NCBI RefSeq assembly: GCF_950023065.1 | Contig: NC_088681.1 | Span: forward strand, 49,572,836 to 49,636,835 | Length of the DNA stretch: 64,000 nt | Reading direction: 5' to 3' | From: Planococcus citri | Taxonomy: Eukaryota > Arthropoda > Insecta > Hemiptera > Pseudococcidae | Shown here: positions 22,182 through 33,795 of the stretch, piece after piece | Position numbering within the stretch: the first letter of the stretch is position 1 | How the letters are laid out: every line of letters starts with the position of its first letter | The notes under the pieces: model-generated | What the model was told of the DNA's origin: nothing | The model's database searches: none | The model's input: only the letters and a program-made list of their open reading frames with translations | Program-made: the position numbers and the translations under genes

Positions 22182-23270
22182 TACAGAAAGTTCGTTTTTT
22201 TGGAGGGGCATAATATGGCCCCAAATGAACGAAAAAGGTCCAAAATCATACCATAGGTTAGTACCTCTATTATGATCAACATATCCAAATTTCAGCTTCC
22301 TAGGTCATCCTCACCCCATTTTAAGTGAGAAAAACCACATTTTACCCCTATTTTTGACCCCCTCACCCCTAAAATTGACCTTAGGAGTCCAAATTTTCAG
22401 CATACAATGAGAGGGTGCCCCTTGAGTGCTTTTTGCAGGTTTCAACCTTCCAACCCCATTTGACCCTTCTCCAGGGTCAAAAAAGTGGATTTTTGCGTGT
22501 TTTATGACATTTAGCCAAGCCTACAGCCCCTCCAAATTGACCTAGAGGGTCCAAATTTTCACAGTACATTGGGAGGATGTACCCGAAGTGCCTTTTGCAG
22601 GTTTCAACCTTCCAACCCCATTTGACCCCTCCCCAGGATCAAAAAAGTGGATTTTTTCATCCATTTCACGTGTTTTTTTGAAAATTTCAACATTTAGCCA
22701 AGCCTACAGCCCCTCCAAATTGACCTAGAGGGTCCAAATTTTTACAGTACAATGGGAGGATGTACCCGAAGTGCCTTTTGCATGTTTCAACCGTCCAACC
22801 CCATTTTTACAGAAAGGTCATTTTTTTGGAGGGGCATAATATGACCCCAAATGAATGAAAAGGGTCCAAATTCATACCATTGGTCAGTACCCCTATTGTG
22901 ATCAACATATCCAAACTTCAGCTTCCTAGGTCATCCCCACTCCATTTTAGTTGGGAAAAACCACACTTTCCCCCTATTTTTGACCCCCTCACCCCCAAAA
23001 TTGAGCTAGGGGGTCCAAATTCTCAGCATACAATAAGAGGGTGCCCCTTGAATGCTTTTTGCAGGATTCAACCTTCCAACCCCATTTGACCCCTCTCCAG
23101 GGTCAAAAAAGTGGATTTTTGCGTGTTTTTTGACATTTAGCCAGACCTATAGCCCCTCCAAATTAACCTAGATGGCTCAAATTTTCACAGTACAGTTGGA
23201 GGATGTACCCGAGGTGCCTTTTGCCAGTTTCAACCTTCCACCCCCATTTGACCTGTTTCAGGGTCAAGAC
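22182..23270. repeat. Nested tandem repeat array (627-bp units with ~162-182-bp subunits)
   Basis: The large unit begins ACAGAAAG(G)TTCATTTTTTTGGA at 22182 and again at 22809. Within it a subunit starting GGGTCCAAATTTTCA recurs at about 22385, 22547, 22729, 23013 and 23173. Each contains GTGCCTTTTGCAGGTTTCAA and CCAACCCCATTTGACCC. So a short repeat was first amplified and then duplicated as a block. It is noncoding; open frames across it follow the repeat period. Confidence 0.85.
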
Positions 23271-23289
23271 AGGTTTGTTACCACATTTT

Positions 23290-23470
23290 TTGAAGGAGGA
23301 AGAAGAGAGTTGGGCGAAGCCCGAGGGGGGTGCAGGGAGGACGGAGTCTCCCGCGAATATAGGAAGGAAACAGCGGAAGGAGAGATTTGGGCGAAGCCCA
23401 AGGGGGGTGCAGGGGGGACAAAGTCCCCCAAATACAGGCGAAGCACAGGAGCGAAGCGAGGGTGCGAGTA
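23290..23470. repeat. G/C-rich two-unit repeat with GGGCGAAGCCC hairpins
   Basis: Two units of about 80 bp each contain TGGGCGAAGCCC, then GGGGGGTGCAGGGRGGAC. Self-complementary words (GGGCGAAGCCC; GGGGGACAAAGTCCCCC) give each unit two potential small hairpins. The block ends GGAGCGAAGCGAGGGTGCGAG, linking it to the dispersed module described at 32.1 kb. Confidence 0.7.
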
Positions 23471-23555
23471 GTTCAAGAGCCCTCAATGTTTCTTGCACAA
23501 AAATTTGGCTCTTACGTAGCGGCAGACTGCTACGACTTTTTTTCAATTTGAGTGA

Positions 23556-24330
23556 ATTGAAAAAATAAACGAATTTTAATTTTTTTGCTATGTGTGAATT
23601 TTAATCAATTTTTTCATGAAATATGTCAGAAAGAGGTCAAAATAATACAACTGATGAATTAATTTAAACTTTCTTTGGTGTTTGGATTTGAAAATTTAAT
23701 TTTTTCGAATTTTGATTTTTTTGTGATGAGTTCATTCCATTGAGTGAAAGGGGTTTTTCAACTTTTTCAACGAATTTGTAAAAATAGGGGTGAAAAGGGT
23801 CAACTTCACCAATCAAAACTTTTTTTTCGTGTTTTAAATTAAAAAATCACATTTTTTGCAAACTTTCGACTTTTTAAAATCGACTTTACGAAATAACGCC
23901 ATCCCAATTTTTTAATATGTTGTTCAGCATGAAGAGTTGTCCATAATATATATTTTTTTTCAGAATTTTTGAGAGTCGGAACGATATGAAAACTGGGGTT
24001 TGAACCTTTTCGAGCTAATTTTTCGTACGAAAAAAAGTGACAACACTGATTTTTATGATATCACCAAAAAGCCTTCCAAAACATCTTACTACTGGAAAAA
24101 GTTTCATTTTGGTAGGTATCCCGGTTATCGAGTAATCCACTGCTGAAATGGATGATATTTCAAGTTCACTGAAAACTTTGACACCCCCTAGCAGCCGTTG
24201 AAAAGGGGCTGGAGAGCTGCGATTTGCGCCATTGGTCATCCCTTCACAAGGTCTTTCCACAGGAAACATTTCAAAAAAATCGTCGACCCCCCCCTCACCA
24301 CTTCTTCGTTGAATTGACGTGGAATGACCC
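23556..24330. mobile_element. Half copy of the 8339-10687 palindromic transposon
   Basis: From about 23710 to 24330 this follows the right half of the 8.3-kb element (from about 9000), ending in the same GTTGAATTGACGTGGAATGACCC terminus. It has the empty site of the 1,081-bp insertion. The central piece 23556-23660 runs in the opposite orientation to its counterpart at 8880-8990. The left arm is absent, so the copy is truncated or has lost it through recombination between arms. Confidence 0.75.
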
Positions 24331-26140
24331 AAATCTGGAAGAAATACTTCTGAGAATTTTCAGAAAAGGTTTTGAAATCGATATTCTACCCAAAAAATTT
24401 GCGTTTCACCCAGGCTACGTTTCAGCCAAGAAAAATGATTTTTTTACTCATTTAAAATTTGTTTTTTGACGAATAGATTTTTTTTTACTAAATTGTCCTT
24501 CATTATCATTTTTTACAAACGATTATCCCTGACATTAAAAACAGATAAGAGAAAGGGTGAGGGGAGGGACGAAATTCCAAACTCAAAATTTTTTTAAATT
24601 CAAAACAAGATGGGCATCTTGATTTTTAGAAAATTTTATTAGGTACCTACTCGAAGTTCTTTCGTTAGAAGCGCTGTTTTTATCTTCGACAGCTGAAAGT
24701 TCATATTGAATAATACATACGTTCATTTTTAATACTCTGTAAGAATGTGCGTTTAAGGAATGCCATGATTAGGGAGGTCAATTTCAAGGGATAGAAAGAG
24801 TTTCGAGTACCTTGCTAGTTTATTGTACCTAAAAATTAACCAGATTTAGGTAATGAACTTTTTTTTTGAAAAAAGTGAACTTTTGAAATTTTTTAACCAG
24901 AATTTCTCGAGCTTTTTAAATGATGCGAAATGGCGCATTTGAGGACAAGTAAGAACCCATTACTCAAAAATGGACAAAATGTCATCAAAATGTTGAAAAA
25001 AATTACAAAAATTTCTCCGAATACGAGAAAAGAAACATTGAATTGGCCAAAAAATGCTTAAAATTTAGTAAAAAGCCATTCATATTTTTATTGAAAATTT
25101 TCAATGAATGCTTGAAGTGCCACGAAGAATAAAAGTATTGATCTTTGAGAAAAAATTGTTGAATTTGGAAACAGGGGCGGAGCGACTGGGGAAATAAGGG
25201 GCAGGGACCCCCCCCCCTCATGAAACGAATTTTGATCGAGAATTTTTCGACGCTAAAAAAAAGAATTTTACTTCTTAATTAGATGTCAGTCTTTGAAAAC
25301 TTCTACTCGAGCCAATTGTAAAATATTCGCCTAAAATTTTAATAGCATAAAAAACCTGGGTACAAAAATTGATTTCTCAAATCAAACATAATGATAGATA
25401 CCAAACTTTTTGAGAAATGTGAATTTTAAGAAGCTCTCGTCATCGCGTCGTTTGAACAAAATTTACATTCGTTTTCGAAAATATTGAAATTTTTTCAAAA
25501 TTACCTATTAGCATTAAAATTGTTTGAAAATGCCAAAGCCATAAAAGCCAACTCCTTCCACCAATAAGTTAATGATGTTGTTTTACCTACTTTTCAATTA
25601 GGTATCAATTTTTCAAAGCTTTTGTCCTTGTTAAACTCGTGCTAATTTTAATTCTATCGTGCTAATTTTAATTCTATCGTACAAATTTTTAAAAATTTTC
25701 ATGAATGGAAAAATCAACTTGAGAAATTGAAGAACAATGAGTAAAAATTACAAAAATTCCATTAAAAATATTGTTGGGGTTGGCACTTTGAAAAAATATT
25801 ATATCACATTGTTGAAAAGAAAGTAAAAAATTACAACAAAAAAATATCAAAATTGAACCGGTCATCACGTCTGTTGACCAGTTCTTTTTTAAATAAAAAA
25901 TAAATGGAAAATATTGACCAAAATATGGTGGTGTTTTATTCTCAACTCTTCATTTTTCAAACGCACTTGTTTGTTTTGGTTCTGTTTTCAACAACTCTCA
26001 CAATTATTCTTTTTCCGTTTTGTTTTCATTCTCCCTTGATCCCAACATCAATGGCCAGGGCTGTCGAGAGGGGAGCAAAAGGGACAGTTTTCCCCTGGCA
26101 TGCGCTTTCCGGAGGGCTTAGCAAAAGAGGAGCTTGTTAT
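24331..26140. other. Noncoding stretch
   Basis: AT-rich, no gene seen. A perfect 20-bp tandem pair lies at 25638-25677. Confidence 0.5.
25638..25677. repeat. Perfect 20-bp tandem duplication
   Basis: CGTGCTAATTTTAATTCTAT occurs twice in direct succession with no differences, so it is a recent small duplication. Confidence 0.85.
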
Positions 26141-26189
26141 TAAAGATGATTAGATGAACATGAACATGTTTTTTTACTTCTCAAAATAC

Positions 26190-26470
26190 GGAGCTTTCGC
26201 CTTCACTTGGACCTGTTCTCTTTTCTTTTTCAGAATTAATATCCCAAAACTTTTTTTTTCAAATTTTCAAAGCGAAAAAATAAGCTCCTTGCATTAAAAA
26301 AATATCATTTTCAGTTATCTCAAAATACAAATTTTCAAAAGTTTTTACTCTCACTTGGCTCTGGCCTGCAGTATACTTTTTTTTGAACTTCCCCAAAAAA
26401 CATCGTTTTTATTCCTCTCGAAATCAAATTTTCAAAAACGTTTGCCCTTGCTTCGCTTGGGCCAATTTGT
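26190..26470 (-). repeat. Minus-strand copy of the 'GCGAAGCGAG' tandem module
   Basis: Degenerate reverse-complement units occur near 26190 (GCTTTCGCCTTCACTTGG), 26346 (TTTTTACTCTCACTTGGCTC) and 26440 (GTTTGCCCTTGCTTCGCTTGG). Spacing is roughly 100-150 bp. It is related to the modules at 32.1, 38.3 and 59.5 kb. Confidence 0.6.
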
Positions 26471-26484
26471 TTATTGTCTTAAAA

Positions 26485-26640
26485 TGTGACGAGACCAGCG
26501 ATACCATACCATATGTCGGCAAAAATTTTTTTCGTTTTATTGTGGTTTCTGGTAGTGTTTTTCTTCCTCTTTTCAATGGTGCAAACAGATTTTCAAAATA
26601 TTAAAATCTGACAAATTTGCAAAATTTCAAAGTTGCGTAC
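26485..26640 (-). mobile_element. Truncated copy of the GTGACGCTCTGAG MITE
   Basis: CAGCGATACCATACCATATGTCGG followed by AAAAATTTTTTTCGTTTTATTGTGG matches, in reverse, the right end of the complete MITE at 42630-43140. Only one terminal repeat is present here and its outer bases have decayed (GTGACGAGACCAGCG). Confidence 0.75.
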
Positions 26641-29600
26641 CTCTGGACCCCCAAAAATTCAAAACAGAAAATGAAAATTTTTACTAGTCATACCTCTGAA
26701 TCATGATATCAATCAGCAAAATATATATTTTCCCCTTATACTTATCAGTCGACAAATTTTCAGTCGAATTTCCTCCCCCCCTCACGAAAAATCGCTATAC
26801 AGTTTGACCACCTTCCCTATGGATGGGGGTCAAATTAATCTGAAACTATTTTCTGAAACATCTTTTTTTTTTTAATCAACATGATCCCTGACAAAATTCA
26901 CCCCCCTCCTCCCTGCCTCACCACCGCCCACTCTTTCGTTAGAAATTACAGTTTTTGAACGCAATAATTTCAAGTAATAAGATGTGACTCGATCGAGAGG
27001 ACAAGCTAGCCAGCCTTATTTCTATCGATTTTTCAAAACTCAATTCCAAAACCACACAGACACTAAGAGGCACCCAGTGGCAAATACGAATATAAATTTT
27101 CAGTCCGCTTTTTCCAGCTCACTTTCGCGTATAAAAGGTATAAGCAATTTTGAACGTTCTCAAAGTTCTGAACCAACTTCATTGCACATAAGAGGCTAAT
27201 TTCGGCCAAAATGAATTTACTCATTATCGTACATATTTGTAATTTGCAAAATGATGTTTCGAAACCGAGTAGGTAATATCCTCTCTGATACTGTACCAAT
27301 TGGGGGTAGAAGAGGGGGTAAAAGAGCACCTACATGACGTTATGTTCTTCGGCAAACTGGCGCGATGGCGAATGCTTTCCTATCAACACAGTACATCAAA
27401 ATTGAATCCCATGTTTACCGTCCATTCAGCTATTTTTCCAGCTTTATTTACCAGACCCTAATGCCCTTTTGAAAATATACAATCGTATGGTTGGTATACC
27501 TACTACCTACTCGTACATATACGCGATACGTATTACGTATATATAACTCGTACTCTCAATACATATAAACTGTACACGAAGAGCATACCATACACGTACG
27601 TACCAACTCATCCATAGCACATCGAAGAGCAAAAAGCCCGCGAGTACACAGACACACGTAAACTTAAATGCACGTTTTTAAAAACAAACAAGATTTATTA
27701 AGTTTTACGAGTAAACGTTATTACAACCGAATAGATGACTTCTCAGTTTTATAATAAACTAATAAAATCTGGCTCGTAAATAGAGAGCGTCAGAATCGCA
27801 ATTTTTGTTTGTCTTTTTTATCCTCAACGGGACCTAAATATACTACGTTTAGTCTCGTAAATGCAATTACAAAAATGGAGAAAGCGAGCGAAAAAAAAAA
27901 TTACCAAACAATAAGAGCACGCGGCTGCTTATGCGGGCACGCCGAGAACCAATCAAAACCCCCGATTTCGAGGCATTTTGGTGGGAAACGTTGTCGATTT
28001 AATGTCTCTACGTGATGTTTTTTAATTGCCACCGCGCCTCCGACCCGAAGTTATATCGGTATAATTCGATTTTTACCCCCTGGTTATTCTTCATCGTGCA
28101 TCCCTCTCTGTTGTATGAAATCTTCGTCGCTATAATTATTGAGAAAAAATATATTATTAATTTTACAACTTTTCCAATGTTTTTTCAACCTTCAAATGAA
28201 CCAGTTTTCTACAGGGTGTGTTTGGTTCTCATCTCGACACTCTGAATTTCAAAGAAAAAGCTTTCAAATTGGGAAAAGTTGTCGAAAAATTGATATTTTC
28301 AACGTTTAAAAAAAAGTGCTTATTCTAATACCTAATTTCAATTTTGAGGGAAATTTCTCGATTTTTCGATTAAAAATTTGACTTCTTGACCAGCGATCTG
28401 GAAAATGCAACGATAAAAGATCAAAAAAAAAATTCCATCCAGAATAAATAAAGGATTAGAACAACACTTTCAAATAATTAATCAACAAAATGACGTAATA
28501 CGACGACAAAAATAATAACCATTTGAAAAATTAATTCTTCAGGGGCATACGTGGTATATTTATCATATTAAATAAACAATAATCGTCTCCGGCTATTCGG
28601 AGATGAAGTTGAATCTACACCAGCTCTACAGGTCTTTTTGCCTTTAGCACATCTTCCCTCCTCCATCTTCTTCTCGTTCTTCTTTGGCTTTTGTTTCACG
28701 GTTACATTGTTTTTTGATTTATTCGTTTTTACATAGCTTCGTGTACGTATACATGCGAACTCCGGAGTATCCTTTCTTTTGACCGCCAAAATTCGCTTTT
28801 TCTCTCGTTTAACAAATTCGCGTGTGCGATATACTCGTATACGACGACGACCAAGACCGCAATGATGATGATGATGATGATGTTATACACTTTGTTATGA
28901 TTTCGCTGTGGGTTGTACATTTAGGTGAGCGGGGGGGGGGAGAGTCTTTTCTACTCCACCGCGTACTACGATTTGGTCTTTTTTCAGCGATGCTGGTGGG
29001 TACTGGGTTTCTTCTTTTCGCCGATGTGTACTCGTATACTCGTGCACGAGTAATTTGAAATATAAAAGGAAATATTTTCGAAAATTACTCGCCGTTTATC
29101 CGTGGAATGCTTATTTCTTTTGTAGTTTGGTAATATACGGGTATAGAAGGGGTACGGGGGGGAAAGAGTAACTCTTTCTTTGGAGTATAACCGACATTAT
29201 AATCTCTACGCTTGACACGGGGCTGCGAGATCAAAATAACCTTCTTCGTACGAATGTTGTTTTATTTTATTTTCTTGATGCACGAGAGTCGATGCTTTTG
29301 TTTTTTTTGATTCGATTTACGCGGGGTTTTTACTACACTCCTCAGTCCTCTCGGTCCCTTAAATCTCATTAAACACGTTTACTTCGCTGGGAGGGGGAAA
29401 TGTTTTTATGAAGATGAACGCGTGGGTTTCAATGCTTACGACACGTGTAGTAAAATTCAAAATTAGCCTCAATAATACGCGACGAGTAAAAAATCGATCA
29501 TCCAAACAAGATTGCTCTGCCTTTGTCTCACATAAAATCTTAAACAAAATATACTATCCAGTTTTCGAAACTCTCCAGCGCAACTTAATTATCGATCGAC

Positions 29601-30360
29601 GCATGGTTGAAAGTTGAGATCGAAATCAAGCCCCATTTTTTTTCAATACCGACATAACCTTGCCCCAGTGGCTCAAAAATTGGGCAAGATCACCAACATG
29701 AATTCAGCACATGTTGCATAATTTGTGAGTGGAAGGCCCTTGAGTCGAGCTAAATTTAGCAAGAAAGTCGAAACTCTCACAAGGCTCACCGAACAATTAT
29801 TTGAAAAGAGCCCCAGCGATGACACAAATTCGGTAACTCTGAAAAAATGGGCAAAAATACTTACAATTTTTTACGGTAAAAGGGGAGGAGGCATGGTTGA
29901 AAATTCAATTCTACCGGCAAATCTAGGGGAGGGCATCCTCTGATTGTGCATGCCAAATTTCAATCTCCAAGGTCAATTTAGAGCGGCGAGGGTGTCACTC
30001 AACTATATAGAAACAGATTTTTTCCCTTAAAACTGCTCCAGTGTTTTCATTTTTCGATTTTCATCTAAGTAGGTATATTCTGACAAATAGATTTAGCCAG
30101 CCCTACCTTTTTCGGAAAGAGAGGGGACCCCCTCAAGGAGTCTCGAGCATCGTAGGAGCAATAGAGCCCTCGATCCAGAGACATGTTATAGCATCCTCCT
30201 TTCCCCTTTAAAAAACTCGTTGGTGAGCTGGCGAAATGGTAGCCCTACCTATGCATCCAAAATCAGTCAAAATCATGCTAAAGGATAGAACATCGATAGA
30301 GCTGTTTAGTGAACTCAGTTTCGACTTAAGAGCACCTGCCTTTCCCCCCTCACTCCATTA
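26641..30360. other. Long noncoding stretch, CpG-richer between ~27.4 and 29.6 kb
   Basis: No gene is supported. The segment 27400-29600 is non-repetitive and richer in CpG than its surroundings, as untranslated exons or regulatory DNA might be. Reading frames there lack domain similarity and splice support. A (GAT)n run is at 28862-28882. Confidence 0.5.
28862..28882. repeat. (GAT)n microsatellite
   Basis: Six to seven consecutive ATG/GAT units. Confidence 0.85.
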
Positions 30361-30361
30361 A

Positions 30362-30432
<71 letters not shown>

Positions 30433-30433
30433 G
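30361..30433. repeat. (AAT)n microsatellite, ~24 units
   Basis: Uninterrupted AAT repeats over about 73 bp, the longest perfect microsatellite in the window. Confidence 0.95.
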
Positions 30434-31006
30434 TAGAGCTTTTTTGAAACAGCAGCCCCACCTATGCTGTAAAATCAGCGAAAATCATGCAAAAGTTTAG
30501 AGCATCATCCCTGTAACATTTTCTAAAAATTTGAACATGAGTGAATTTTGGGTCAAGGTCTCGCTCAAATCTATCAAATCCAAGGCCAACCCAGAGTCTA
30601 AATATCAAAAAATCTGATGTCCACTTCCAATTTGAACGGGACCACAATTTTTGAACAGAGCATTGTCTGAAACCCTCGTAACCACAATTTCAACTGCCCA
30701 GTGCCCAGGTACATTTTTCGATTTATGACAAATTTTTAAAAATACATATAAAATTCACCATTTCAAGTTGTTTGAGTGTTTTTTTATTTATTGAGTAAAA
30801 ATGAGGACAATAGCTCTGAAATTGATAAATAGGTATCAACTCCACGAATCGAACTTTACCATTTTCGGTGATTCTGGAGCCTCCAGCACGTTTTTTGAGT
30901 TCATTAAGAATTTCAAAATTTCTGTAAAACGGGTAGAAATTAATTTGGTTGAATAAAAAAAATCCAGTTCTGGCTTATTCTCGATCTGATTAAAGAAGTT
31001 ATCCAA
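30434..31006. repeat. Dispersed interspersed-repeat sequence
   Basis: Noncoding. Words such as GATTCTGGAGCCTCCAGC (near 30871) place it in the same eroded family as 31260-31600, 48170-48510 and 61730-62010. Confidence 0.5.
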
Positions 31007-31200
31007 TTTCCAAGAAGACACCTCGAATGCATCTTTTCACCAAGATTGCGATGAAAAAAATAGGTACAAAAAATAAAAAAAAAATATATTTCAAAGGATC
31101 CACATTTGACGCGATTTCCAAGAAGACACCTCGAGTGCATCTTTTCACCAAGATTGCGATGAAAAAAATAAAAAAAATATATTTCAAAGGAATATATTTG
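31007..31200. repeat. Tandem duplication, ~105-bp unit
   Basis: TTTCCAAGAAGACACCTCGA and TGCATCTTTTCACCAAGATT recur at about 31008 and 31118, each followed by GCGATGAAAAAAATA and an A-rich tract with ATATATTTCAAAGGA. The second unit is slightly shorter in the A-rich part. Confidence 0.9.
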
Positions 31201-31722
31201 AAATTTATACAAACGGCTACATCATGTCTACTCCCCTTCCCTCTTCGATCAGAATTTCGTTATTTCGAGCCATTCTAGACCCTCTAGCGCAATTTTCGAT
31301 TTCTCCAAAATTTTAAAATTTCTCCACAAAGTTTAGAAATTAACTTGGTGATCTGCGAGTAAAAATCAAGCAGCAGCGTATTCTCGACCTGTTAAACGAG
31401 TTTATCTACATTTGTTCGGATTCCCTGGCGGACACCTCGAGTGTGTTTTTTGACTAACATAATGAATTTAGAATTTTCGAAATTCACCAAAAATCGAAAA
31501 ACCAGCTTGGGCAGCTGAAATTTTGGTTACAAGGGTCTCAGACCATGCTATTTCCAAAAATCGCGGTCCTGTTCAAATCAGAAATAAATATCTAAGTAAT
31601 CAAGTCAGCTTCGCAAATTTTGTGGGAAAAAATGAAAAATTAGGCAAATAATGGTACACAAATTTGAAACCAATTGAGTAAAATATTTCCTAAAAACGTG
31701 GAAAATTTGCTGTTACCTATCA

Positions 31723-32842
31723 CAGGGTGTCCACTCATTTCTGGAAATGATTTTCCCTGACTTTTCCAGGTTTTCCAGACCAATTTTTCCATTTTTCCAG
31801 ACCATTTTTCTCAATTTTCTATGCTCACCCCGCACTTTAATTACAAAACAAATTTTTTTGAGGGGTAATTTTTTTCATAAGCTTCTCTTCGAACTGGATA
31901 CTTCTTCGGATATAAAAAACAGCTTAACTTTGATTATTAACTTTTCTAATTAAAAATAAATAAAACAATAAAACATGCATCAAGTTTGGCCAATTGATAA
32001 AATACCTATGTATTCATATAACTTCTGAAAATTTTTCTTTTCTTTTTTTGATTTTTGAAGGCCTCAAAATGTGAAATTTGTTCATTTTAAAATGAGAGAC
32101 AAATTGGCGCGAGCGAAGCGAGGGCGAGAACTTTCGAAAATTTTCATTTTAAGATGCCTGAAAACGAGTTTTTTTTTTGAATGCGAAGAGTGTTTATTTT
32201 TTGGTTTTTTAAATTTTAATATTGGAATGGATGTTTTTTTGAAGGAAATTTACTCTTGAAAAAGAAAAGAGAACAGGCTCGAGCGAAGCGAGAGCGGAAG
32301 CTTCTGAGAATTTGAGTTTCGAGAGTCATAAAAACGAGGTTTTTTTATGTGAGGACGAGTAGCTTTTTTTTGGCTTTTAAAATTTTAGAATATTTGAATT
32401 AAGTATGTTTTTTTTTTGAAGGAAGTTGATTTTGAAAAATAAAACTGAACAGGGCCAAGCGAGGGCGAAAGCTCTTGTAAATTTGTATGTATTTCGAGAT
32501 GCTTAAGAACGACGTTTTTTTCGTGAGGAGTTCATTTTTTGGTATAAAAACTTGATTTTTATAATCTATAAGAAATTTTTATGTTGCCTGTGAAAAAGAA
32601 AAGAAGCCCGAGCGAAGCGAGGGCAAAAGCTTTTGAAAATTTGCGTTTCGAGAAGTGAAAAACAGTGTTTTTCTTTCATCACAGGTCCTTATTCAGAATT
32701 TTCAATTGATCGTTTTTTCAAAATTCCAGGGATTTTGCGTGAAAATTACGAAATTCCCTGACTTCTCCCTGACTTTTCCAGACCGACCAAATTCCCTGAC
32801 TTTTCCAGGTTTTCCAGGTTTTCCAGACCTGTGGACACCCTG
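31723..32842. mobile_element. 1,120-bp TIR element carrying the GCGAAGCGAG module
   Basis: The ends are CAGGGTGTCCAC and its exact reverse complement GTGGACACCCTG, with TATCA at 31718-31722 and 32843-32847 as a likely 5-bp target duplication. Subterminal regions are rich in TTTTCCAGGTTTTCCAGA on both sides. The interior holds four tandem units headed by GCGAGCGAAGCGAGGGCGA-like words at about 32109, 32280, 32457 and 32609, with 152-177-bp spacing. There is no transposase, so it is non-autonomous. The CAGGG start is hAT-like but the duplication length is not the usual 8 bp, so I leave the superfamily open. Confidence 0.8.
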
Positions 32843-33414
32843 TATCAGTAGAAAATGTAGAAAAAATGCTCCCACAAATTTGGCTCATTTTAATGGAAAA
32901 AATGTACCCTAGCCCTGGTTATAACAAATGAGGTTTCAAAATTTTGTGCAATTGAAGAAGGTTCCCGAAGCACACGAAATAGAGGGTACATGGAATAACC
33001 CAGATAGGTCATTTTTTGAAACTTTTGTGTTACGGCGTTTCAAAGTAGGTACTCAGAATGTTCCAATTTCCAACTCGTAGTGAATTTGATTTTCATAAAA
33101 GTGATGACCAGAAGACAACATTGAAAAAAAAGAGATACGTAAGTTACGATTTTAAATGTCATTCTTTTCGTGAAAAAATTCAGATAAAAGTCGAAAAATC
33201 AAGTGTTTTACAATCACCTGAATTTGATGAAAATCAATTACATACAAGTATTAAGATGACATAATGAAAAACAGTCGTACTCAAAATATGTAGCTATTGG
33301 TGTCGAAAGCTTCCTTTTGTCTCTGATTTGGTCTCGGCTCATTTCTCAACCCTTCTTTATTTTTTCAAAGGTCAATTTTACCTACTACAAAAAATTGAAT
33401 TTATCTCTTCAAAA
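32843..33414. other. Noncoding stretch
   Basis: A 68-codon frame at 33058-33264 (plus) has a more protein-like composition than most, but no domain, partner exon or clear splice signal, so I do not call it a gene. Confidence 0.45.
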
Positions 33415-33535
33415 TCTAAATGTTAGAGTAATTAGTTGAAATGCTGTACATTCACTTAATTATTAAGCTGACTTTGTAAATGCAGCATAGCTGCCCATTG
33501 CAAAAATAAATGATTTGATTTGATTTAATTTAATC
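33415..33535 (+). mobile_element. LINE 3' tail fragment
   Basis: TTATTAAGCTGACTTTGTA and GCAGCATAGCTGCC precede AATAAATGATTTGATTTGATTT, a short tandem tail of the kind that ends Jockey- and I-like LINEs. Only the 3' end is present, as in a 5'-truncated insertion. Confidence 0.45.
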
Positions 33536-33795
33536 CGACCCTGAATTTATTTTTGAAAATTTTCGACTTATCTGGGGTTCTTCCCCTGTACTCATCAAAT
33601 AGATTTTCTAAAAGTTATGTTTTGCAGTAGCAATCTATGAATTTTTTTTTCGATTCTGAAAAATTATAAAAATGAACTTCTGATTTTATTGATGTAATAT
33701 CCAGCTAGGCACTGTTCCAGTTTGATTAGTTAGTAGCCAAACTGGTCATTCAGCAGGGTTTTCAGTTTTCCACTTCTCGGTCTTCACAGACACTT

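Noticed and set aside
23163..23568. Overlapping 100-127-codon frames on both strands at the GC-rich block
   Set aside because: They follow the tandem GGGCGAAGCCC repeat; both strands open simply because of its composition.
31007..31278. Frames with repeated 'HLFTKIAMKK' peptide on both strands
   Set aside because: They arise from a 105-bp tandem duplication of noncoding repeat DNA.
33058..33264. 68-codon plus-strand frame with protein-like composition
   Set aside because: No domain, no convincing splice partners or poly(A) signal.
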